Source: JACJXF01 sp964349045 (lineage in GTDB: Bacteria > Bacteroidota > Bacteroidia > Bacteroidales > GCA-2748055). From it: a stretch of DNA of 11,406 nt. Location: contig CAYGFI010000159.1 of the NCBI GenBank assembly GCA_964349045.1, positions 1 to 11,406 on the forward strand, read 5' to 3'. The position numbers and the translations under genes were made by a program. Numbering within the stretch: the stretch's first letter is position 1; each line of letters begins with the position of its first letter. The notes beneath the pieces were generated by a model. It worked only from the letters and a program-made list of their open reading frames with translations, did no database searches and was not told the DNA's origin. Positions 5,565 to 11,406 of this stretch are shown piece by piece.

Positions 5565-6434
5565 ATGACCGGGAAAACCCGAAAAATAACAGTAAAGCAT
5601 TATCTTAATAAAAGAGCGAAGGCTAAAATATTAGGTGATGAAAAGTATTATCCGCTTTACTTGCAATTAATCGTTTCAGGTCATAAAGCTCAGTTAAAGA
5701 GTAAGGTATATGAATATTTCAATGCTTATCGCGGTTATTTTGAGAAATTATTTCCCGATCCGGAAAAGGCAAAACTTTTAAATCAGGGCTATTTTTCTGA
5801 CCAACTGTATAAAAAAATAAGCAATGAAAATATTTTTCCGCTTTCCTCTCTTTTTAAAGATGAAACTCAGCTAATTGCGAATATCATAAAATCCATACTT
5901 CTTTTTAATACTAAAAGTTTTTCTCTTTATAACTTCAGTTCAATCTACGATCATCACATTAAAGATATACACGAAATCCTGGAGCACGCTGTTAAGAAGT
6001 ATTATATAAGTGAACTGAATAGTATTTTTCTAAAATCAACCAAGAGCGAAGATTCCCGTAAACTTTTTAAATTATCTAATTATTTCATCCATTATATTAA
6101 CTGGAACAACAGCTTTTGCGATTATTACGAAATTACCTACGAGGTTCTGCCGAGTGAAATAAAATTCCTTGAAAACTACCTGACTGAAGATCTGAAACTG
6201 GAAATTAAAGCCTTACTTGCATTTCATTCACGCTCCAATTATCTACGGCGGTTTTTGGATAAAACCGAGAAAGGACGGCTTCCCAATGTAAATTATATTG
6301 ATTGGCTCGATTCTGGTAAGGATTTTATCTCAAGAGAATTTATAAAAATATTTGGCAAACAAAAAGCTGTCGAATATATAAACGCCCTTGATGTTATCCT
6401 TTCAAAAGAATTAAAACCAGCAGTAATTCTTTAA
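5565..6434 (+). CDS. Protein of unknown function with integrase-arm-like N-terminus
   Basis: I chose ATG 5565 (289 residues) over the TTG at 5508 because the promoter-like elements overlap the 5' extension. No signal peptide or membrane segment is seen, so it is probably cytoplasmic. Residues about 6-48 (TRKITVKHYLNKR ... YYPLYLQLIVSGHKAQLKSKV) resemble the three-stranded arm-DNA-binding domain at the start of Bacteroidota tyrosine recombinases (pattern: basic start, PLYL, then a second strand with a basic turn). The remaining 240 residues are mostly helical, rich in Lys, Tyr and Phe, and show no catalytic R-H-R-Y pattern. It could be a recombinase-derived DNA-binding protein or an unrelated protein with a similar start. 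It stands alone on its strand between a divergent and a convergent gene. I do not know its function. Confidence 0.7.
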   Translation: MTGKTRKITVKHYLNKRAKAKILGDEKYYPLYLQLIVSGHKAQLKSKVYEYFNAYRGYFEKLFPDPEKAKLLNQGYFSDQLYKKISNENIFPLSSLFKDETQLIANIIKSILLFNTKSFSLYNFSSIYDHHIKDIHEILEHAVKKYYISELNSIFLKSTKSEDSRKLFKLSNYFIHYINWNNSFCDYYEITYEVLPSEIKFLENYLTEDLKLEIKALLAFHSRSNYLRRFLDKTEKGRLPNVNYIDWLDSGKDFISREFIKIFGKQKAVEYINALDVILSKELKPAVIL

Positions 6435-6445
6435 CTATCAGCGAC

Positions 6446-7168
6446 TCACCAGATATCCAACCGGTATTTTTTTAATTCCCGGGCTTTACCTTTTGCATCC
6501 CCGCAAACCTTGTCCAGGTTTTCCCAAAAGCTTGTTCCATGATTCTTATGTACCGTGTGAACCAGTTCATGCAGAATAATATAGTCGCATAAGTGGTTGG
6601 GCAACCTTACAAGATGCAGATTCAGATTAATACCATTATGCCCGGTACAGCTACCCCACCGGGTTTTCATGTTTTTAATGTTCAGGTTACGGTATTGAAA
6701 TCCATATTGCTTTGCTAATGCATTAATTCTGACGGGTAAAATAGACTTTGCTTCCTTCCTCCAGGCCTCAAGAATCGCGGTCCGGATTTTTTCCTGCACC
6801 ACTTTTGATTTAATTTCCTGCGTAAAAGGTACCGAAATCAAAATTTTGCCATCGCTGATTTTTCTATGTATTTTTTCCCCTTCAACCCTTTCAATTTTTA
6901 ATTCATGATGGATTGTTGAGAATTCACTGAGTTCATGAAAAACTGTTGGTTCTCCGGCCCTTTTTGTCAGATTTTCCTGTGTCTTCTTTATCCAAAGGAC
7001 CTTTTCCCGTACGAAAGCCTCTGCCTGCCCGTAAGTAATATGCGCCGGAATGGTAACTTTTATATCATCAATGGTTTTTACTCGTATCGTTAAGCGCCTG
7101 CTTCTGTAGTTCTTTTTAAACAGTACATCTCCTACTCCATCAAAGAAAATTATTCTTTCCACTTCCAT
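6446..7168 (-). CDS. YgjP/SprT-like zinc metalloprotease (M48-type, DUF45)
   Basis: The 240-residue protein matches the YgjP-type family in length and order. An N-terminal beta-rich part contains YRSRRLTIRV (21-30) and AFVREKVLWIKK (51-62). WGSC (171-174) lies ahead of the catalytic helix, and HELVH (200-204, HExxH) provides two zinc ligands and the general base, with a third ligand probably at His210 in KNHGTSFW. No signal peptide, so cytoplasmic. Members are predicted zinc-dependent peptidases related to the SprT/Wss1 fold; the substrate of this one is unknown. Its stop lies 11 bp from the convergent gene's stop, with only a short T-run and no clear shared terminator between them. The 55-bp gap to the tolC-type gene holds both divergent promoters. 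Confidence 0.88.
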   Translation of the reverse strand: MEVERIIFFDGVGDVLFKKNYRSRRLTIRVKTIDDIKVTIPAHITYGQAEAFVREKVLWIKKTQENLTKRAGEPTVFHELSEFSTIHHELKIERVEGEKIHRKISDGKILISVPFTQEIKSKVVQEKIRTAILEAWRKEAKSILPVRINALAKQYGFQYRNLNIKNMKTRWGSCTGHNGINLNLHLVRLPNHLCDYIILHELVHTVHKNHGTSFWENLDKVCGDAKGKARELKKYRLDIW

Positions 7169-7223
7169 TATACGATTCTGTTTTAGGTTTTCGTTATCTT
7201 TAAGTTTTTAAATTTTAAATACA

Positions 7224-8570
7224 ATGAAGTCAAAATTAACAATTATACTCTTCTTTTTACTCTCCGGATTAATAATTCCTCTATCCGGCTTTTCTCAGGA
7301 GATATGGAGCCTTGAACAATGTATAACCTATGCACATCAGAATAATATTCTTATAAAACAACAATTCCTTAATACCGAATATAATAAAAATAATCTTGAG
7401 CAGTCAAGAATGGAGCGGCTTCCAAATCTGAACGGTTCAAGCTCTTATGGGGTAACTTTCGGACAGGGGATCGACCCTATAACCTATGAATTTAAGAACC
7501 AAACCGTCCAATCAATCAATATGAGTCTTAATTCCTCGGTTACTCTTTTCGGGGGATTTCAAACTGTGAATACCATCCGACAGAATGAATTTAATCTTCA
7601 GGCCAGTCTTCAGGATCTTGAAAAACTTAAAAATGATATCGCCTTAAATATTGCCGCGGCCTACTTACAGATACTTTTTAATACTGAACTACTTGAAGTG
7701 GCAAAAGCCCAACTCGAAATAACGCGTCTTCAGGTTAACCGAACCCGGGTTCTGGTTGAAGCAGGAAGCCTGGCAAAAGGAGGGCTTCTGGAAATTCAGT
7801 CACAACAAGCGTCAGAAGAACTTCAGGTGGTTAACTCCGGGAACGATCTGGTCCTTTCTTACCTGAACCTGGCCCAGATTCTGGATCTTGCATCTGCTGA
7901 AAATTTTAAAATTGTAATTCCAATTCTTTCTGATGTTGAAGAAAACGAATTGCTTTTTGGTGTCGGAATGGTTTTTGCTGACGCTGTTGCTACTCTTCCT
8001 CAGATTAAAGGCGCTGAATATAAACTTTCTGCGGCCGGATCCGGGCTTGATATCGCGAAAGGAAGTCGTATTCCAAAGCTCAGATTATCGGCTAGTTATG
8101 GATCAGGCTATTCTGATATACGAACAAAAATCGATGATAGTACCTACCCAATGAATGAACAGATACGCGATAATGCAAGTACCAGCCTGTTTCTCTCATT
8201 AAGTGTTCCTATCTTTGCTAATTATCAGATCAGGAACGGGATTAAAAATTCCAGGCTTAATCTGGAAAGTTCAGAGCTTGACCTTGCAAATGCTAAAAAT
8301 TTCCTTTATAAAGAAATTCAACAGGCGTATGCTGATGCTCTGGGTGCACTTAAAAAATACCGCGCTACCGAAAAAGCATTGGTCTCAATGGAAGAATCAT
8401 TTAAATATACACAGGAAAAATACCAGGTTGGCCTTGTAAATGCAGTCGATTTTAATGTGGCAAAAAATCAGCTTACACGCACCCAGTCTGACCTGCTGCA
8501 AGCTAAGTACAACTATATATTTAAAACCAATATTCTTAATTTTTACAGGGGAGAACCCATTAAATTGTAA
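7224..8570 (+). CDS. TolC-family outer membrane efflux protein
   Basis: 448 residues, normal for the outer membrane efflux protein family. A signal peptide (about 1-24: MKSK, hydrophobic run, SGFSQ) precedes WSLEQCITYAHQNN, the typical mature N-terminus of TolC relatives in this phylum. Two related halves can be traced: NRTRVLVEAGSLAKGGLLEIQSQQASEE (about 172-199) and TQEKYQVGLVNAVDFNVAKNQLTRTQSDLLQAKYNY (about 394-429) are the equivalent coiled-coil and turn regions. Such proteins trimerise into a barrel plus periplasmic tunnel and work with an adaptor and an inner-membrane pump. It is first in a plus-strand operon; the adaptor follows after 4 bp. No strong Shine-Dalgarno sequence; TATCTTTA at 7195-7202 could be a weak -7 box. 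Substrate unknown. Confidence 0.92.
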   Translation: MKSKLTIILFFLLSGLIIPLSGFSQEIWSLEQCITYAHQNNILIKQQFLNTEYNKNNLEQSRMERLPNLNGSSSYGVTFGQGIDPITYEFKNQTVQSINMSLNSSVTLFGGFQTVNTIRQNEFNLQASLQDLEKLKNDIALNIAAAYLQILFNTELLEVAKAQLEITRLQVNRTRVLVEAGSLAKGGLLEIQSQQASEELQVVNSGNDLVLSYLNLAQILDLASAENFKIVIPILSDVEENELLFGVGMVFADAVATLPQIKGAEYKLSAAGSGLDIAKGSRIPKLRLSASYGSGYSDIRTKIDDSTYPMNEQIRDNASTSLFLSLSVPIFANYQIRNGIKNSRLNLESSELDLANAKNFLYKEIQQAYADALGALKKYRATEKALVSMEESFKYTQEKYQVGLVNAVDFNVAKNQLTRTQSDLLQAKYNYIFKTNILNFYRGEPIKL

Positions 8571-8574
8571 TTTG

Positions 8575-9876
8575 ATGAAATCAAAAAAAATTCTCATTTA
8601 TATTGTGATTATTGCGGTCATTGCTGTAGTAGCGCTCGTAGTCGGTAAAAAGAAAGGGTGGATCGGAAGTGAAGTAAAAATAAAAGTGGCTGTTGAAAAA
8701 GGTGAAAAAAGAGACATTATAGAGGTAATTACCGCGAATGGAAAGGTCCAGCCCGAGACTGAGGTCAAAATCAGTCCCGAAGTATCCGGCGAAATTGTTG
8801 AACTTAATGTCAAAGAAGGTGATTTCGTGGAAAAAGGTAACCTTCTTGTTAAAATCCGACCCGATAATTACATTTCAGTGCTTAATGGAGCTGAGGCTTC
8901 AGCTAATAATGCCAAAGCACGGCTTAAACAATCAGAAGCCCGGCTGATTCAGTCAAAACAAGATTTTGACCGTAATAAAAGCCTTTGGGAACAAAAAGCT
9001 ATTTCCGAAGCCGAATTTGAACAGATCAGTTCTTCTTACACTTCTGCTCTTGCTGAAAAGGAAGCGGCAAACTATTCTGTGGAGAGCGCTCTGGCATATA
9101 TGAAAGAAGCCCAGGAAAATCTAAGGAAAACATCGATATATGCTCCAATGAGCGGGACTGTCTCGATGCTTAACGTTGAACTGGGTGAGCGCGTTCTTGG
9201 CACCAATTTTATGACCGGTACTGAAATGCTTCGTATTGCCGATCTTACCCGTATGGAAGTGGAAGTGGAGGTTAATGAAAATGATATCGTGAAGGTTCAT
9301 AAATCTGATACGGCTCTTATTGAAATGGATGCCTATCTGAGCAGGAAATTCAAAGGCCTTGTTACGGAAATCCCCGTTTCTGCAAAGACAACAGGCCTTA
9401 CAACCGATCAGGTTACAAACTTTAACGTGAAAATCCTGTTAATCAGTGAAGATTATGGCGATCTGGTAAGCGAAAGAAATCAATATCCCCTTCGGCCCGG
9501 CATGTCGGCTGCTTCAGATATTCAGACCTCAAGAAAATTCGGCGTGTTTACCATTCCTCTCCAGGCTGTTACCACCCGCCCGGATACCCTGCTGATTGTT
9601 CAGGATACTACTCTTAATAAATCTGACGACCAAAAAACCAGGAATAAAAAAGATGAATTAATTGTAGTTTTCGTTGCAAAAGATGGAAAAGCAATGATGA
9701 AAACCGTGCAAACAGGTATTCAGGACGATAAGTATATTGAAATTTCTTCAGGACTGGAGATTGACGATGAAATTATCTCTGCCCCATATTCAGCCGTTTC
9801 TAAAAAACTGCAGAACAAAACTTCGATCGAAATTGTTGATATCAAAGACCTATTCAAAGGTGAAAAAGAAAAGTAA
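8575..9876 (+). CDS. HlyD/RND-type periplasmic adaptor protein of an efflux system
   Basis: I start the protein at ATG 8575 (433 residues), 4 bp after the tolC-type stop. The frame is open to 8440, but that extension lies within the upstream gene and would bury the membrane anchor. One N-terminal transmembrane segment (about 5-24, ILIYIVIIAVIAVVALVV) anchors it in the inner membrane. The lipoyl/barrel-sandwich halves are TEVKISPEVSGEIVELNVKEGDFVEKGNLLVKI (about 62-94) and TSIYAPMSGTVSMLNVELGERV (about 186-207). Between them, 100-185 is a long alpha-helical coiled coil (many Ala, Glu, Lys) that should dock to TolC. A beta-barrel and a membrane-proximal domain follow. It resembles MacA-type adaptors more than heavy-metal types, which suggests an ABC or RND partner, but none is in the window. 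Confidence 0.9.
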   Translation: MKSKKILIYIVIIAVIAVVALVVGKKKGWIGSEVKIKVAVEKGEKRDIIEVITANGKVQPETEVKISPEVSGEIVELNVKEGDFVEKGNLLVKIRPDNYISVLNGAEASANNAKARLKQSEARLIQSKQDFDRNKSLWEQKAISEAEFEQISSSYTSALAEKEAANYSVESALAYMKEAQENLRKTSIYAPMSGTVSMLNVELGERVLGTNFMTGTEMLRIADLTRMEVEVEVNENDIVKVHKSDTALIEMDAYLSRKFKGLVTEIPVSAKTTGLTTDQVTNFNVKILLISEDYGDLVSERNQYPLRPGMSAASDIQTSRKFGVFTIPLQAVTTRPDTLLIVQDTTLNKSDDQKTRNKKDELIVVFVAKDGKAMMKTVQTGIQDDKYIEISSGLEIDDEIISAPYSAVSKKLQNKTSIEIVDIKDLFKGEKEK

Positions 9877-9890
9877 CCGTTACAGTAATT

Positions 9891-10592
9891 ATGACCTTAA
9901 TTCTTTGCATTGAAACTTCCACATCTGTTTGCAGTGTTTCTGTTTCGGGGGATGGGGAAATATTGTCAGTAAGGGAAGTAACCGATGCAAAATCACATGC
10001 CTCTCAGTTAACTCCTTTTATCACGGATGCTTTGAAAGAATCCGGTTTTACGCCCCGGGATCTTTCTGCCATTGCAGTCAGTAAAGGACCCGGTTCATAT
10101 ACCGGTCTGCGAATAGGGGTTTCAACTGCAAAAGGTATGGCTTTCGCATTAAATGTTCCCCTTATTTCTGTCAGCACGCTTCTCAGTATGGCATCCGGGT
10201 TTCTGGAAAAACACCCTGATTTTTCAGGGAATTCAAAAATCCTGCTTTGCCCGATGATCGATGCCAGAAGGATGGAGGTTTACTCTGCCATATTTAACTG
10301 CAAACTAAAAGAACTCAGGGAAATAAAGGCAGAAATCATCCATCCGGATTCTTTCCTGCCATTATTCCGGGAAAAAAGCATTCATTTCTTTGGTAACGGA
10401 GCTATGAAATGCCGTGATCTGATTCAGAATGATTCTGCCTTTTTCCATGATGGATTTCATCCTTCTGCAAGTTATATGACGAAACATGCCAATAAGAAAT
10501 TTAATGAAAGTAAATTTGAAAACCTTGCTTATTTTGAACCCTTTTACCTTAAAGATTTTGTCGCAACCATTCCTGTAAATAAAATATTTTAA
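9891..10592 (+). CDS. tsaB: tRNA threonylcarbamoyladenosine biosynthesis protein TsaB
   Basis: 233 residues, the usual TsaB (YeaZ) size. ILCIETSTSVCSVSVS (4-19) is the first ATPase-fold strand pair of the ASKHA superfamily, SHASQL (35-40) follows, and SKGPGSYTGLRIGVSTAKG (64-82) is the family's most diagnostic motif. TsaB dimerises with TsaD and, with TsaE, transfers threonylcarbamoyl from the TsaC product to A37 of ANN-decoding tRNAs in the cytoplasm. It has no catalytic metal site itself. The gene starts 14 bp after the adaptor stop and is probably cotranscribed, although its function is unrelated to efflux. The ATG at 9891 gives the standard N-terminus. Confidence 0.95.
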   Translation: MTLILCIETSTSVCSVSVSGDGEILSVREVTDAKSHASQLTPFITDALKESGFTPRDLSAIAVSKGPGSYTGLRIGVSTAKGMAFALNVPLISVSTLLSMASGFLEKHPDFSGNSKILLCPMIDARRMEVYSAIFNCKLKELREIKAEIIHPDSFLPLFREKSIHFFGNGAMKCRDLIQNDSAFFHDGFHPSASYMTKHANKKFNESKFENLAYFEPFYLKDFVATIPVNKIF

Positions 10593-10630
10593 AACAGGGC
10601 ATAGTTTTTGACCCGGTGGATTATATTCTT

Positions 10631-11341
10631 ATGCNNNNNNNNNNTAGTAATGCCCAGAATAATCTGAATAATAGATATGTTCCCGGTGAAAAACTTAAAT
10701 TTGTTCTCTATTATGGCATGATAAATGGTGGTTATATTGATGCCGAACTGGTTGAAACGGAATATGAAGGTAAAAAAGTTTACCACTCCAAAATGCTTGC
10801 TACCACTATAGGACTGGCAGATGTTATTTATAAGGTCAGGGACGAATACCAGTCCTATTTCAACCCAGAGACCTCCTTACCCTATAAATCGGTAAGAGAT
10901 ATAAGTGAAGGCAGGTATAAGCGTTACGATCTGGCATTTTTCGATCATAAAAACCTCCGGGTAATAAACAGTAAAAACAAAGAGTTCATAGTCCCACCAG
11001 ATATCCGTGATATGGTTGCTGTTTTTTATTATATCAGAAATATGAATTTTGAAAAAATGATCCCCGGGGATATTATTAAAATAAATACTTTTTTCGATAA
11101 CGAGGTTTTCCCTTTTGATATGAGATACCGGGGAATTGTAACGGTAAAAACGAGAAAAGATAAATACCAGTGTATTAAACTTGTCCCTTACGTTGAACCC
11201 GGACGCGTTTTCGAACATGAAGACGATATGACCATCTATCTCTCAGCCGACCGGAACAGAGTTCCTATCAGAGTTGAATTTACCCTCAAAATTGGCTCAA
11301 TTAAATGTGATCTGATCGAATATTCCGGTCTGAAATATTAA
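10631..11341 (+). CDS. DUF3108-type exported protein, start obscured by a sequence gap
   Basis: The clear part begins SNAQNNLNNRYVPGEKLKFVLYYGMINGGYIDAELVETEYEGKKVYHSKM and runs for about 230 residues. This pattern (beta-rich, opening with GEKLKF...YG...GY) and length fit the DUF3108 family, predicted periplasmic proteins of unknown function. SNAQ looks like the end of a signal peptide, whose hydrophobic core must lie in the N run. The ATG at 10631 is in frame only if the gap is truly 10 bases, and 10 bases are too few for a normal signal peptide, so the start is provisional. A GTG at 10616 is also in frame. The gene is 38 bp after tsaB and probably in the same operon. No hairpin terminator is obvious in 11342-11406. 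Confidence 0.8.
   Translation: MXXXXSNAQNNLNNRYVPGEKLKFVLYYGMINGGYIDAELVETEYEGKKVYHSKMLATTIGLADVIYKVRDEYQSYFNPETSLPYKSVRDISEGRYKRYDLAFFDHKNLRVINSKNKEFIVPPDIRDMVAVFYYIRNMNFEKMIPGDIIKINTFFDNEVFPFDMRYRGIVTVKTRKDKYQCIKLVPYVEPGRVFEHEDDMTIYLSADRNRVPIRVEFTLKIGSIKCDLIEYSGLKY
10635..10644. other. Run of 10 undetermined bases (scaffold gap)
   Basis: Ten N bases join two assembled pieces. Because they fall where the signal peptide of the DUF3108 protein should be, the true gap is probably longer than 10 bases. Order of the two pieces is supported by the tsaB to DUF3108 strand agreement only. Confidence 0.95.
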
Positions 11342-11406
11342 TTAATTGCAAAGCCCGAAAGTTTTTCTTTATTTTACAATCCTTTTTAAAACAGAGTATT
11401 GATTAC

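Noticed and set aside
8440..8574. 45-residue upstream extension of the adaptor gene
   Set aside because: It lies wholly inside the tolC-type gene in another frame; the ATG at 8575 gives a normal membrane anchor 4 bp after the upstream stop.
10608..10627. TTGACC ... TATATT promoter before the DUF3108 gene
   Set aside because: The spacer is only 8 bp, too short for a working promoter.
10589..11218. Minus-strand open frames opposite the DUF3108 gene
   Set aside because: They are antisense shadows; the plus-strand frame has the recognisable protein pattern.

Overview
The window looks like a draft-assembly scaffold from a member of the Bacteroidota, probably an uncultured Bacteroidales/Marinilabiliales-type relative. 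The basis is the low GC content, weak or absent Shine-Dalgarno sequences, a clear Bacteroidota-type promoter (TTTG, 20 bp, TAnnTTTG) at 400-431, and gene families common in that phylum (TolC plus HlyD-type adaptor, a DUF3108 protein). The taxonomic call is inference; there is no rRNA or other marker here. A run of 10 N at 10635-10644 marks a scaffold join.

Left part, 1-1498: a mobile or accessory region. Three REP-like copies (GATTCCTCACT ... TTCGGAATGACA) lie around a GC-rich 17-bp perfect hairpin. A ParD/ParE toxin-antitoxin pair follows, with its own promoter and a palindrome set between the two promoter boxes. Directly after parE is a large imperfect inverted repeat with integron attC architecture. 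The putative cassette start (TTATGTGG, 369-376) is the exact reverse complement of a sequence at the attC-like site (CCACATAA, 999-1006), so 369-1124 can be read as a solitary gene cassette inserted at a G|TT site. No integrase is present. About 370 bp of structured non-coding DNA follows.

Middle left, 1499-5272, all minus strand: crtI-like desaturase, then a crtB-like squalene/phytoene synthase, then an exported alpha/beta-hydrolase with C-terminal TPR-like repeats, separated by about 70 bp each. The first two suggest a minimal carotenoid or other isoprenoid pathway: head-to-head condensation of prenyl diphosphates followed by desaturation. The AT-rich region upstream of crtI carries several palindromes and direct repeats that look like operator sites.

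Middle, 5565-7168: a plus-strand protein of unknown function whose N-terminus resembles the arm-DNA-binding domain of Bacteroidota tyrosine recombinases but which lacks a visible catalytic domain. It converges, with an 11-bp gap, on a minus-strand YgjP/SprT-like zinc metalloprotease.

Right part, 7224-11341, all plus strand and tightly spaced: a TolC-family outer membrane protein, a HlyD/RND-type periplasmic adaptor (4-bp gap), tsaB of the tRNA t6A modification complex (14-bp gap), and a DUF3108 protein whose signal peptide falls in the sequence gap. The inner-membrane pump that would complete the tripartite exporter is not in the window.
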